DNA of 16,681 nt from NCBI GenBank assembly GCA_050736615.1, contig JBOHWL010000235.1:1-16681 (forward strand), written 5' to 3'. A model generated the notes under the pieces. It was given only the letters and a program-made list of their open reading frames with translations, did not search any database and was not told the DNA's origin. Positions 1-8,111 of the stretch are shown piece by piece; within the stretch, counting starts at the first letter, position 1; every line of letters begins with the position of its first letter. The DNA is from JBOHWJ01 sp050736615 (GTDB lineage: Bacteria > Desulfobacterota > Binatia > Binatales > Binataceae). Made by a program: the position numbers and the translations under genes.

Positions 1-28
1 CTTGCTCGGCTTCACTGCGTTACGCCTG

Positions 29-98
29 GTGTCGCATCGGCGACACGCGCAAGCCCCGCACTCGTGGGTAGCCTGAAATGCCAGTGTGGCACCAGGCT
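29..98. other. Two hairpins upstream of the WYL regulator gene
   Basis: The first 178 bases hold no gene I can support. Two inverted repeats are visible. One is a perfect 7-bp stem (GTGTCGC 29-35, GCGACAC 40-46) with a 4-base loop. The other is a two-tier stem, with AGCCTG 70-75 pairing CAGGCT 93-98 and an inner GCCA/TGGC at 80-83 and 87-90. Neither is followed by a T-run, so neither is a convincing terminator. They could be the tail of a gene or repeat outside the window, or leader structure for the regulator gene. Confidence 0.35.
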
Positions 99-178
99 CT
101 TTCCATTGACCCACTTTTATGACAACCGTTGGCTTTGAACTAGGCTAATTCGGACGGCGAGTAAGGAATCAGACACGC

Positions 179-1261
179 GTGGCACCCAAAGGACGGCGAC
201 CGACCTATCGCACCGCGACGCGGCTGGCGCGATTGGTGTTAGAGCTGCGTGAACGGCGCTACGGCTGGCAGTTCGAATCGATTTGCCGGCGCTTCAACAT
301 TTCGGAACGCACGCTGCTGCGCTACATCAAAGCGTTGCGGTCAAGCCTGGACGGCCGCGATGGCCGTCCCACGGTCGAAGTGGTGGCGCGCGGCGAGCAT
401 CGGGTGCTGCGCTTCGCCGCCGCGCACGAGGCGCCGCATTCGAACGCCTTCGAAGCCGCTTCGCTGTTTTTCACCCTGACGATTCTTCGCTTTCTGAGCG
501 GCACGGTGCTCGAGCAGGGCGTCGAGGATTTGTGGGATCGCGTCTATGAGGGGATGACCCCGTCGCAGCGATTGCGCCTTGAGGACCTCCAGCGCAAGTT
601 CTACACGATTGAATACGCGCCCAAGGACTATCGCAGTTTTGACGAACATCTCGATATCATCCTGCGCGCCTTGCTGGCGCAGCAACGTTTGTCAATTGAG
701 TATCGCGGGATCAGCGGCGAGCCGCGGACTCATCAGTTTGAGCCCTACACTTTGTTGGCATACCGCGGCGGACTGTATCTACTTGGCCGCAGTGATTTGG
801 CCGAACACATTCTCTATTTAGCCGTCGAACGCATCCGCGGGGTGAGCTTCAGTCACGACCAGGAGAGCCAGCCAATCCATTTTATTTTGCCTCGCGGGTA
901 TGACCCGGCCAGATATACCGAAGGAACCTTCGGACTGGTATCCGGGGACGAGGCGGAGGTGGAAATTCTGTTGCTCAGCGGCGAAGCCGAAACTTATCTG
1001 CGTTCGCGTGCGATTCATCCGAGTCAGCAATTTCAGCGGCGCGCCGACGGCCACACGGTGCTGACAATGAAAGTGCGCGGCACGGTCGAGCTGAAAAATT
1101 GGGTGATGGGTTTCGGTCCCTGGCTCGAAGTATTGAAGCCGGAGGCGCTGCGTCAGGAAATCGCGGGGTTGCTTAATGACGCGAGTGCGATTTACGCCCC
1201 TCCGGCGGGAGCGGCGGCGAACGAAAACTCATCAAGCGGCACGCGCCGGTCGCCGTCTTGA
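179..1261 (+). CDS. WYL-domain transcriptional regulator with N-terminal HTH
   Basis: 360 aa, GTG start at 179 supported by AAGGAA at 163-168, ten bases upstream. An N-terminal winged helix-turn-helix spans about residues 12-60, including the recognition-helix-like stretch RFNISERTLLRYIKAL. A WYL domain follows at about 155-225; its core reads EPYTLLAYRGGLYLLGR, then a VERIRGV segment. A C-terminal extension of the WCX type runs to about 335. WYL regulators bind DNA through the HTH and sense nucleic acid or a small ligand through the WYL fold. They often act on DNA-damage, defence or metabolic genes. The ligand here cannot be read from the sequence. It lies just upstream of selD (45 bases before the preferred ATG, 9 before an alternative GTG), so the two may be co-transcribed. 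Residues 340-360 look disordered. Confidence 0.88.
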   Translation: MAPKGRRPTYRTATRLARLVLELRERRYGWQFESICRRFNISERTLLRYIKALRSSLDGRDGRPTVEVVARGEHRVLRFAAAHEAPHSNAFEAASLFFTLTILRFLSGTVLEQGVEDLWDRVYEGMTPSQRLRLEDLQRKFYTIEYAPKDYRSFDEHLDIILRALLAQQRLSIEYRGISGEPRTHQFEPYTLLAYRGGLYLLGRSDLAEHILYLAVERIRGVSFSHDQESQPIHFILPRGYDPARYTEGTFGLVSGDEAEVEILLLSGEAETYLRSRAIHPSQQFQRRADGHTVLTMKVRGTVELKNWVMGFGPWLEVLKPEALRQEIAGLLNDASAIYAPPAGAAANENSSSGTRRSPS

Positions 1262-1306
1262 AGGCTCGTTGTGGGCGCCGCCACGATAGCGCTAGACTCG
1301 GCGTTG

Positions 1307-2374
1307 ATGAGCGAAGAAGGCAATAATTCGCGCGCGGAAATTATCCGTCTCACGGCGCGATCCAAAGCGGCGGGTTGAGCCGGCAAGCTGGGTCCGGCGG
1401 ACCTGAACGCGGTACTCGCGGGCCTTGACCTCGGCTCGCATCCGGACGTGCTCGTCGGCATCTCGACGGGCGACGACGCCGGGGTGTTCCGTCTGAGCGA
1501 TCAACTGGCGATCGTCAATACCGTCGATTTTTTCACTCCGATCGTGGATGACCCTTTTACTTATGGTCAGATAGCGGCGGCCAACGCGCTGTCCGACGTC
1601 TATGCCATGGGCGGCGAGCCCAAGACCGCAATGAACATCGTATGCTGGCCGCAAACCGGTTTGCCCGCCGAAATTCTTGCGGAAATCCTGCGTGGCGGCG
1701 CGCAGAAGGCGCGCGAAGCCAATGTCGTCATCGTAGGCGGGCATACCGTTGCCGACGATGAAGTCAAGTATGGCATGGCCGTGACGGGCGTGATCGATCC
1801 GCGCCGGATCGTGCGCAACGTCGGTGCGAAGGAAGGCGACGCGCTCTTGCTCACCAAGCCGCTTGGGACGGGCGTGCTGATGACGGCGTTCAAACACGAT
1901 CGGCTCAGCCTCGAGCATTACGAAGCGGCGGTGCGCGCGATGGCGGAGCTTAACGCCGGTGCCGCGCGCCTGATGATGAATTACCCGGTGCATGCCGCCA
2001 CTGATATCACCGGTTTCGGTCTGGCGGGCCATGCGGCGCGGATGGCGCAGGTCAGCGGCGTTACGTTCCGGATTGAAGAGTCCGACCTGCCGCTCTTGCC
2101 CGGCGCCCTTGAATGGGCCGGCGAAGGCATGGTTCCAGGCGGAGGGCGGCGCAACCGCGATTTTTTTGCCGCGCAGGTGCATATCGCCGAAGAAGTCGCC
2201 GACCAGATGGCCGAATTGGTGTTCGATCCTCAGACTTCGGGTGGATTACTGATAGCGTTGGCCGAGCGTGACGCGGTTTCGTTGCTGGCCGAACTCCAGA
2301 GCCGGGGCAATCTGGACGCGGAGATTATCGGCAGAGTTATCGCGCCTGAAGATGTTGCGATCACGGTAGTCTAA
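1307..2374 (+). CDS. selD: Selenide, water dikinase (selenophosphate synthase), selenocysteine-containing
   Basis: SelD makes selenophosphate from selenide and ATP, the selenium donor for Sec-tRNA and for tRNA selenouridine. Read from ATG 1307 the frame is 355 aa (E. coli SelD is 347), but codon 24 (1376-1378) is TGA. The residues around it, IRLTARSKAAG-U-AGKLGP, align with the E. coli active-site region IRLTQYSHGAGCGCK. The TGA is at the catalytic Cys17 position and Lys27 keeps the U-x-x-K spacing to catalytic Lys20. After it come the nucleotide-binding GDDAG (56-57 acidic pair), ANALSDVYAMGG, VGGHT, DITGFGLAGH and FDPQTSGG motifs. A standard gene caller would start at GTG 1448 and lose the active site. 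An in-frame GTG at 1271 has a better Shine-Dalgarno (GAAGG 1260-1264), so the start is either 1271 or 1307; I prefer 1307 because MSE... matches the family N-terminus. No selA, selB or selC lies in this window. Confidence 0.93.
1389..1405 (+). promoter_or_regulatory. Bacterial SECIS-like hairpin in selD
   Basis: GGTCC (1391-1395) pairs perfectly with GGACC (1399-1403) around the triloop GGC. Two G-U pairs extend the stem to 1389/1405. The apical loop begins 18 bases after the TGA at 1376-1378 and starts with G. Known bacterial SECIS elements lie within the coding region just after UGA, with a small apical loop about 16-37 nt downstream and a G among its first two bases; this hairpin satisfies both. 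An alternative, competing stem is GCCGG 1379-1383 with CCGGC 1394-1398. Its role would be to recruit SelB with Sec-tRNA. Confidence 0.7.
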
Positions 2375-2416
2375 CGTCCGGTTCTTCCTACTTGAAACAA
2401 AACCTCTTTGTCCTTA

Positions 2417-2566
2417 GCAGGGTGTTGAAAAAGGCGTTCTTATCGCCAGTCGCATTCCAGTGCAACACCCTGCGCAAAAGAGGGGCTGCTTTCCTCAATC
2501 TTCTCTCCCGCTCTTTTGCGGGGGAGAAAGAGAGGGGGTGCAGGCTGTGATTTATCAACAGCCTGC
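2417..2566. repeat. Palindromic MITE-like repeat, about 150 bp
   Basis: The left end reads GCAGGGTGTTGAAAAA (2417-2432). The reverse complement of the right end reads GCAGGCTGTTGATAAA (2551-2566), which is 14 of 16 identical, so the element has imperfect terminal inverted repeats. Inside are nested palindromes: GCAGGGTGTTG 2417-2427 with CAACACCCTGC 2463-2473; CGCAAAAGAG 2473-2482 with CTCTTTTGCG 2511-2520; and GCAGGCTG/CAGCCTGC at the right end, with one bulged A. There is no ORF, and no clear target-site duplication is visible at the flanks. It is too short to encode a transposase, so it fits a non-autonomous element or REP-type sequence moved in trans. Copy number elsewhere cannot be seen here. 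Confidence 0.6.
2501..2528. terminator. Hairpin within the repeat, possible selD terminator
   Basis: TTCTCTCCCGC (2501-2511) pairs with GCGGGGGAGAA (2518-2528) over 11 bp with one G-U, loop TCTTTT. It lies about 125 bases after the selD stop and has no downstream T-run on the plus strand. It could end selD transcription in a factor-assisted way, or simply be part of the repeat structure. Confidence 0.35.
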
Positions 2567-2836
2567 TGGACGATTCGTTTGATTTTCCGTGGCTGCCGCG
2601 CCGTTTTTACCGGATAAAGTAGTTTTTCCCTACCGCCGCCGCGTATATCAGGTAAAGATTACCGAATCGATATGCCTACCAGTCGGAATTGGGCCTAAAC
2701 TGTAATATCGACGCTAATTAAACCGTACCTGAACTCCGGGCACGGGCTTTGCGTGATACCGTAATTGTCGCGTGATTGAATCGGTACATTGCATGACGGT
2801 GCGGCATCCCCCCCCTCGCCCCGGCGTGCAAGAAAG
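2567..2836. other. Gene-free, relatively AT-rich stretch between the repeat and ku
   Basis: No convincing ORF with a Shine-Dalgarno is present on either strand. Only small inverted repeats are visible, for example GGTAA/TTACC around 2654-2666 and TACCG/CGGTA around 2757-2786. The base composition is less GC-rich than the neighbouring genes. I see no promoter or RNA I can name. Confidence 0.5.
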
Positions 2837-2874
2837 CGAGGCCGCGACGGGACCCCGGTTCCGTCGCGGCTTCG
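2837..2874 (-). terminator. Strong hairpin downstream of ku, probable terminator
   Basis: A 17-bp stem with two G-U pairs encloses the tetraloop CCCG (2854-2857); the core is GCCGCGACGG 2841-2850 with CCGTCGCGGC 2861-2870. It lies about 60 bases beyond the ku stop codon on the minus strand. On that strand it is followed by a short pyrimidine run, CTTTCTTG. That fits a rho-independent terminator for ku, though the U-tract is weak. Confidence 0.6.
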
Positions 2875-2935
2875 TATTATGGGCTCTTTTCTAATTAAAC
2901 CTGTGCGAAAAAGGGACGCAAACGGCTGTTTCCGC

Positions 2936-3829
2936 TCATTTCTTCTCACCAGCGCGACGGCGCTCGCGGGCCGTCCGTCCGGCGCGCGAGCCTGACGCGG
3001 TCTTTTCGGAAGCGCGCTCGGATTTCGCCGCTTCTTCCTGCTCCTGTTTGATTCCACGTTTGTCGAGCGACGCCTTAAGCGCCGCCATCAGATCGATCAC
3101 CTGACCACCACGATGCGGCTCGGGCGCCGCTTCGGTAATCTCTTGTCCAGCGACCTTCTTCTGCGCCAATTCCAGCACTCGTTCACGGTAGGCATCATGA
3201 TACTTGGCGGGATCGAACTTTTTCTGCGTCAACTCGTCGATCAGCCGCTGTGCCAACGTGAGCTCGGTTTGTTTGACCGCCTCGTTGGCGCCGCGATCGA
3301 CGTCCTCACCGGAGCGAACCTCGTCGGCGTAGTACATGGTGTGTAGCATCAGGCCTTTTTCGAAGGGCCGGATCATCACCAGATGTTCCTTGCCGCGCAT
3401 GGTGTAGCGCCCCAATGCCACCCGTCCGCTCGCCGTCATCGCTTCGGTTAACAGCCGGTAGGCTTTCGCCGAACCCGCTTCGCAGCCGAGATAGTAGGAT
3501 TCCTCGAAGTAGACCGGATCGACCTGCGCGATCGGCAGGAATTCCGTAATCTCAATGCTATAGTTGTCGTGGCTCTCGAGTGCCTTCAGTTCTTCATCGT
3601 TGAACGGCACATAGCGCCCTTTTTCAACCTCGAAGCCGCGAATCAACTCGGCGCGGTCGACGATGGCGTCGTCCACCGGACAGTAGATCTTCTGCTGGAT
3701 GCGGCTCATATCCTTGCCATGCAGCAGATGGAAACTGACGCTCCGAGCGCGCGTGGCCGAAAACAACTTGACCGGAATCGAGACCAATCCGAAAGAAATG
3801 TTACCGGTGCTGATGGGTCGTGATGCCAT
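2936..3829 (-). CDS. ku: Non-homologous end-joining protein Ku
   Basis: 297 aa. Bacterial Ku is a homodimeric ring that binds double-strand DNA ends and recruits LigD. The N-terminus MASRPISTGNISFGLVSIPV, then KLFS, is the standard Ku opening. A conserved core follows (CPVDD, GRYVPFNDEEL, IEITEFLPIAQVDPVYFEESYYL, LVMIRPFEKGLMLHTMYYADEVR). The C-terminus, from about residue 235, is basic and low in complexity, ending RAGRTARERRRAGEKK; such tails help Ku thread or hold DNA. The frame is open for 18 codons further upstream. I chose the ATG at 3827-3829 because GGAGG (3838-3842) sits eight bases before it and the family starts there. It is divergent from ligD across 109 bp. Confidence 0.96.
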   Translation of the reverse strand: MASRPISTGNISFGLVSIPVKLFSATRARSVSFHLLHGKDMSRIQQKIYCPVDDAIVDRAELIRGFEVEKGRYVPFNDEELKALESHDNYSIEITEFLPIAQVDPVYFEESYYLGCEAGSAKAYRLLTEAMTASGRVALGRYTMRGKEHLVMIRPFEKGLMLHTMYYADEVRSGEDVDRGANEAVKQTELTLAQRLIDELTQKKFDPAKYHDAYRERVLELAQKKVAGQEITEAAPEPHRGGQVIDLMAALKASLDKRGIKQEQEEAAKSERASEKTASGSRAGRTARERRRAGEKK

Positions 3830-3837
3830 CGTGGAAG

Positions 3838-3842
3838 CCTCC
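3838..3842 (-). promoter_or_regulatory. Ribosome binding site deciding the ku start
   Basis: GGAGG on the minus strand lies eight bases before the ATG at 3829. This favours the 297-aa Ku over a longer in-frame start at 3883, which has no comparable site and adds residues not typical of Ku. Confidence 0.8.
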
Positions 3843-3938
3843 ACTCCACTATGATGGTGGGCACGAGGTAGGATCAGAGACAAGCCGGGCGCGCATCATG
3901 ATCACCGAAACATTCCAGGCGAATCTCAAGCGAAACTG

Positions 3939-6620
3939 ATGGCACTGGAGGAATATCGCAAAAAACGCGGCGTCGAGCGGACGCCCGAACCGTTTGGCCA
4001 GCTCCCTCAGGCGGCGGCCGCTGAACACGGCATGTTCGTCATCCAGAAGCATGCCGCTCGCCGGCTGCATTATGACTTTCGCCTTGAGATGGAGGGCGTG
4101 CTGCGCTCATGGGCGATTCCAAAAGGACCCTCGCTCGACCCGCGCGAACGGCGGCTGGCGGTGATGGTCGAAGACCATCCGATTGAATACGCTAACTTCG
4201 AAGGGGTGATTCCACCGGGAAATTATGGCGCCGGTGAAGTGATCGTATGGGACCGCGGCGAATATCGAATCATCGACCCGCCAGGCGACGCGGCCGCACG
4301 AATCCGCGCAGGCAAAGCTGACCTTGCGTTGCATGGATTCAAGCTGCGCGGTGCCTTCACCCTGGTCCGCACACGTTACACGGGTGGTCAGGGGCGAAGC
4401 CGCGGCGAGCAACGGCAACAATGGCTGTTGATCAAGAAGCGGGACGAGCAGGCGGCCGATGGCAGCGTGATCGATGAACATCCCGGCTCGATCTTATCAG
4501 GGCTGACGATCGAGGACTTGCAAGCGGCCGGACACATCGGCGCGGAGGCGCTGGCGGAATTAAAACGGCTTGGCGCGCCGGTTTTCAACGAGCGTTTCAC
4601 TAATACTGCGTTTCCGCTGGAACTTGCCAAGCTCGGCGGTCAGCCTTTCGACGGTGACGATTGGCTATTCGAGATCAAATACGACGGCGTGCGCTGCCTC
4701 GCGCTCCGCGATGAGCGCGGCGTGCATCTCTATGGCCGCAATCGCACCGAGATTACCGAACGCTATCCCGAAGTTATGTTGGCCTTGAAATCGCTCCCGT
4801 TCGAGCGCTTCGCGCTCGACGGCGAGATCGCCGCGCATGGACCCGGCGGGCGGCCGAATTTTCAGCTCCTGCAACGGCGTATCCAGGCGCGGGAACCCGC
4901 GACGATCGCGCGGCTGAGCTTCTCTCTGCCGGTGCATTATTACGTGTTCGATTTGCTGGCGTTCGCGCAATTTGACCTGCGAGCGCTTGCGCTGCAAGAC
5001 AGAAAGGGCGTCCTGGCGCGGCTGATCAAGGGCGAGGGCGCGGTGCGGTATTGCGATCACGTAACCGCACGCGGGCGCGATTTTTTTGCCGCGGCGGCGG
5101 AGGCTGGTCTGGAGGGAATCGTGGCCAAGCGCCGTCATGCGCCTTATCGCGGCGCTCGCGGCGGAGATTGGATCAAGCTCAAATGCCCGCGGCTGGAGCA
5201 CTTCGTTATCGGCGGATGGACCGATCCCGGTGGCTCGCGCCGGTATTTCGGCGCGTTGCTGCTTGGCCAATATGACGGTGATGAACTGCTCTTTGTGGGC
5301 CGGGTTGGCAGCGGCTTCAACGAAGACCTGTTGGCCAGCCTGTCACACCGCATGATTGCGCATCAGGTGTTCGCGTCGCCCTTTCGCGCGGTGCAAAGCG
5401 GTGACGCGAAAATTCCTCGCGGCGCGCATTTTTGCCAACCGCATCTGGTCGCCGAAGTCCAATTTTCCGAATGGACCGACGACGGTGTGATCCGTCAGCC
5501 AAGCTTCAAACGAATCATTGAAAACGCTGAGCCGCGCCAATGCGTCTATCAAAGCTTGAAGCCATCGGCGCCGCCTGAGCCCGTGAGTGGAGAAGCAAAC
5601 GCCAGCCCTGCGGAAATTCGCGCGTCCGGTCTCGATTCTCCAGAGCGGGCCGATCAAGCGCACGCGCCCGCGCGTAATCAGCTAGCCGGCGGCGATGTCA
5701 TCGGCGCTGCGCAAAATGACGCCGCGGCCTACCGCTTCAAGCTGACGCATCTCGACAAGGTCTTCTGGCCCTCCGACGGTTACACCAAGGGCGACCTCGT
5801 GGCGTATTACGCATCCATCGCCGCCTGGATGTTGCCCTATCTGCGTGATCGGCCGGTCGTGCTGACGCGTTATCCCAACGGTATCGAGGGCAAGAGTTTT
5901 TTCCAAAAAGACGCGCCGGCCTTCGCCCCCGATTGGATCCGCAGGGAATCGATCTACGCCGAGGATGTTCAGCGCCAGATTGCTTACTTCATTATCGAAA
6001 GCGCGGAGGCCCTCGCTTACATTGCCAATTCGGCTTCGATTCCGATTCACATGTGGTCGTCGCGGGTCTCGCATCTGGAACGGCCCGATTGGCTCCTGTT
6101 CGATATCGATCCGAAGGGCGCGACCACGCGCGAGGCCGTGCTGGTTGCCAGGGTGGTGATAGAGGTCCTGGGCGAAATCGGCATGCGCGCTTATTTGAAG
6201 ACTTCGGGCCAAATGGGTCTTCACGTGATGGTCGGGCTGGTGCCGGAATACACCTACGTTCAGGCGCGGATGTTCGCCGAAATGGTCGCGCGAGTGGTGG
6301 TCGCGCGGATCCCCGCGTTGGCAACCGTGGCGCGTGATGTTGCCGCTCGTAAAGGCCGCGCCTATGTCGATTATCTGCAACTCGGGCACGGCAAAACGAT
6401 CGTGGCGCCCTTCGCGGCGCGGCCAGTGGTGGGAGCGCCGGTCTCCGCGCCACTAAAACCGATGGAATTGAAGCCCGGACTTGATCCGTTGCGCTTCAAT
6501 ATCAGGACGATCCAGTCGCGTATGGCGCGGCTCAAGCGCGACCCCTTCATTGGCGTACTCGCCGATCAGCAACGGCTGGAGCCAGCCCTCCCTCGATTGG
6601 AAAAGCTGGCGCGCGCCTGA
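3939..6620 (+). CDS. ligD: ATP-dependent multidomain DNA ligase D (phosphoesterase-ligase-polymerase)
   Basis: 893 aa. LigD trims, fills and seals broken ends held by Ku. The order is as in Pseudomonas LigD. First is the 3'-phosphoesterase domain, about residues 10-170: QKHAARRLHYDF gives metal ligands His38, His44 and Asp46, and VEDHP gives His80. Second is the adenylation and OB-fold ligase domain, about 210-540: EIKYDGVR has nucleophile Lys247, followed by LDGE, EGIVAKR and WIKLK. Third, after a variable linker of about 50 residues, is the primase-polymerase domain, about 597-890: THLDKVFWP, the metal-binding FDIDP pair Asp722/Asp724, a TSGQMGLH segment and Asp811 in YVDYLQ. All key residues I can check are present, so the enzyme looks intact. 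The Shine-Dalgarno before ATG 3939 is weak, but MALEEYRKKRG is a normal LigD start. The pairing with divergent ku defines an NHEJ locus. Confidence 0.96.
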   Translation: MALEEYRKKRGVERTPEPFGQLPQAAAAEHGMFVIQKHAARRLHYDFRLEMEGVLRSWAIPKGPSLDPRERRLAVMVEDHPIEYANFEGVIPPGNYGAGEVIVWDRGEYRIIDPPGDAAARIRAGKADLALHGFKLRGAFTLVRTRYTGGQGRSRGEQRQQWLLIKKRDEQAADGSVIDEHPGSILSGLTIEDLQAAGHIGAEALAELKRLGAPVFNERFTNTAFPLELAKLGGQPFDGDDWLFEIKYDGVRCLALRDERGVHLYGRNRTEITERYPEVMLALKSLPFERFALDGEIAAHGPGGRPNFQLLQRRIQAREPATIARLSFSLPVHYYVFDLLAFAQFDLRALALQDRKGVLARLIKGEGAVRYCDHVTARGRDFFAAAAEAGLEGIVAKRRHAPYRGARGGDWIKLKCPRLEHFVIGGWTDPGGSRRYFGALLLGQYDGDELLFVGRVGSGFNEDLLASLSHRMIAHQVFASPFRAVQSGDAKIPRGAHFCQPHLVAEVQFSEWTDDGVIRQPSFKRIIENAEPRQCVYQSLKPSAPPEPVSGEANASPAEIRASGLDSPERADQAHAPARNQLAGGDVIGAAQNDAAAYRFKLTHLDKVFWPSDGYTKGDLVAYYASIAAWMLPYLRDRPVVLTRYPNGIEGKSFFQKDAPAFAPDWIRRESIYAEDVQRQIAYFIIESAEALAYIANSASIPIHMWSSRVSHLERPDWLLFDIDPKGATTREAVLVARVVIEVLGEIGMRAYLKTSGQMGLHVMVGLVPEYTYVQARMFAEMVARVVVARIPALATVARDVAARKGRAYVDYLQLGHGKTIVAPFAARPVVGAPVSAPLKPMELKPGLDPLRFNIRTIQSRMARLKRDPFIGVLADQQRLEPALPRLEKLARA

Positions 6621-6817
6621 GGCGGCGCGCGCGTCGCCGTTAAGCCAATCGCCGCCGTTTGTGTTAAGCGTGTGCTGAACGCATTGGCGGCGAGCGAGCA
6701 CACCAGGCGGAGCGAAGCGGAGCCGAGCGAACGAGTCTGCGAGTCGCGTCAAGGAAAATGCGCAGCGGACGAGCTTTCCAGGCGGTGCGTCAAAATAGCG
6801 AGGAGACTGAGCATACG

Positions 6818-8056
6818 ATGGCGGCCAAACGAATTTTCGAAGGCATTCGCATTGTAGATATCACCCAGTATCTTGCCGGGCCGGTCGCCACGCGGCTGTT
6901 GGTCGACCTTGGCGGCGAAGTGCTGAAAGTGGAATTGCCGCCGTTTGGGGAAGGCAGCCGCCGCTTGCGTTTCACCGCGCAGGACGGCCGCGACGGCGCT
7001 CCCGCGTACTTCGCGATGCATAATCGCGGCAAAAAGTGTGCCTGTATCGATTTCAAACAGCCGGCCGGCGCCGCAATCGTGAAGGACCTCGCGCGCAACG
7101 CTGATGTACTGTTGGAAAACTACACGCCCGGGGTGCTTCAGCGCTACGGGTTGGGCTACGCAGCGATCGCGGCGGTCAACCCGAATATCGTGATGTGCTC
7201 GGTCTCGACCTACGGACAGGATAGCCCCTTCGCGGCGCGCATTGGCAATGATTTGGTGGCCCTGGCGGCGGGCGGACTGCTGCACATGATGGGTGAGCCT
7301 GACGGCCATCCGGTCTATCCGGCCTCCGCCATCGCCGACCATCTCACGGCTGTCAACGCGTTCGGCGCGATCGCGGCCGCGCTATTCCATCGCCAGCGCA
7401 CCGGTGAAGGCCAGTATATCGACCTGGCGCTGATCGATTGCGTCTTCAACTCGCATGACTGGCAACTCGCCGCCTTCAGCGCCACGCATGGAGAAATCGA
7501 TCCTCAGCGTGGCGGGAATCAACGCACCGGCGCGTTTCCCTATGGCGTTTTCAAATCGCATCAGGGCTATATCGGCATCGGCGTCTTCACCGATCCGCAA
7601 TGGGAGGTGCTGGCGCGCCGAATCGGACGCGAGGAATTGCTCGCCACTTCCGCCTTCAAGACGATGCATGGGCGCAGCGAGAATCAGGCCGCGCTCAAGG
7701 TGATTATCGAGGAATGGATCACGACGCTGGCCGACGACGATGAAGCGATTCGAATCTTAGCGGATGAATTGCGGCTGCCGGCCGCGCGCCTGCTCTCGGT
7801 TGGTCAATTCGCCAGCGATCCGGTGTTAAGCAAGCGGATGGTCGCGCGGATGCCGGCGAGGGATGGAGGTGACGCCATGCTGTTGCAATCGCCACACAAA
7901 TTCTCCCGCACTCCGCCCGAAATTCCTGGTCCGGCGGAGGCACTCGGCCAGCATACGCGAGAGATCTTGCATTCGGTTTGCGGCTATTCCGAAGAGCGCA
8001 TCGCCGCGCTTGCCCACGCCGGCCTTATCGCGGGCGCCGACCTCAACCCGGCTTGA
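6818..8056 (+). CDS. CaiB/BaiF family (class III) CoA-transferase
   Basis: 412 aa, the usual size for class III CoA-transferases, which move CoA between acyl groups via an aspartyl-CoA intermediate. Family signatures are IRIVDITQYLAGPVATRLL at the N-terminus, LGGEVLKVE, NRGKKCACIDFK, DVLLENYTPGVL and the ADHLTAVNAFGAI segment, whose Asp174 aligns with the catalytic aspartate of formyl-CoA transferase. The GEGQYIDLALIDCV strand follows. The substrate cannot be told from sequence; relatives act on carnitine, formyl, succinyl or racemised acyl-CoAs. The frame is open back to 6758, but the ATG at 6818 matches the family start and has AGGAG at 6801-6805, spaced 12 bases. About 197 bp separate it from ligD, and the next gene is convergent, so it is probably a single-gene unit. 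Confidence 0.9.
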   Translation: MAAKRIFEGIRIVDITQYLAGPVATRLLVDLGGEVLKVELPPFGEGSRRLRFTAQDGRDGAPAYFAMHNRGKKCACIDFKQPAGAAIVKDLARNADVLLENYTPGVLQRYGLGYAAIAAVNPNIVMCSVSTYGQDSPFAARIGNDLVALAAGGLLHMMGEPDGHPVYPASAIADHLTAVNAFGAIAAALFHRQRTGEGQYIDLALIDCVFNSHDWQLAAFSATHGEIDPQRGGNQRTGAFPYGVFKSHQGYIGIGVFTDPQWEVLARRIGREELLATSAFKTMHGRSENQAALKVIIEEWITTLADDDEAIRILADELRLPAARLLSVGQFASDPVLSKRMVARMPARDGGDAMLLQSPHKFSRTPPEIPGPAEALGQHTREILHSVCGYSEERIAALAHAGLIAGADLNPA

Positions 8057-8111
8057 ACGGGTGACACCGGTGTTGTCTCCGGCCTGGCGTCGGCATCTTC
8101 GGCGACTCTGA

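Noticed and set aside
2155..2172. Identical string around a run of seven T in selD and ligD (also near 5077-5094)
   Set aside because: Both encode the same short peptide (RDFFAA) in unrelated proteins. It looks like coincidence, not a repeat element.
1292..2182. 296-aa open frame antisense to selD
   Set aside because: It is the complement of a well-supported gene, rich in Arg and His as GC-rich shadows are, with no domain or ribosome binding site.
2695..3057. 120-aa open frame on the minus strand overlapping the end of ku
   Set aside because: It overlaps the ku coding region in another frame and its composition (Arg, Pro, Ser) is that of a shadow. No motif.
5682..6389. 235-aa antisense frame inside ligD
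   Set aside because: It lies opposite the intact polymerase domain and has no recognisable motifs.
6649..6693. 8-bp inverted repeat TCGCCGCC/GGCGGCGA after ligD
   Set aside because: The loop is 29 bases and no T-run follows. In GC-rich DNA such pairs are common, so I do not call a terminator.
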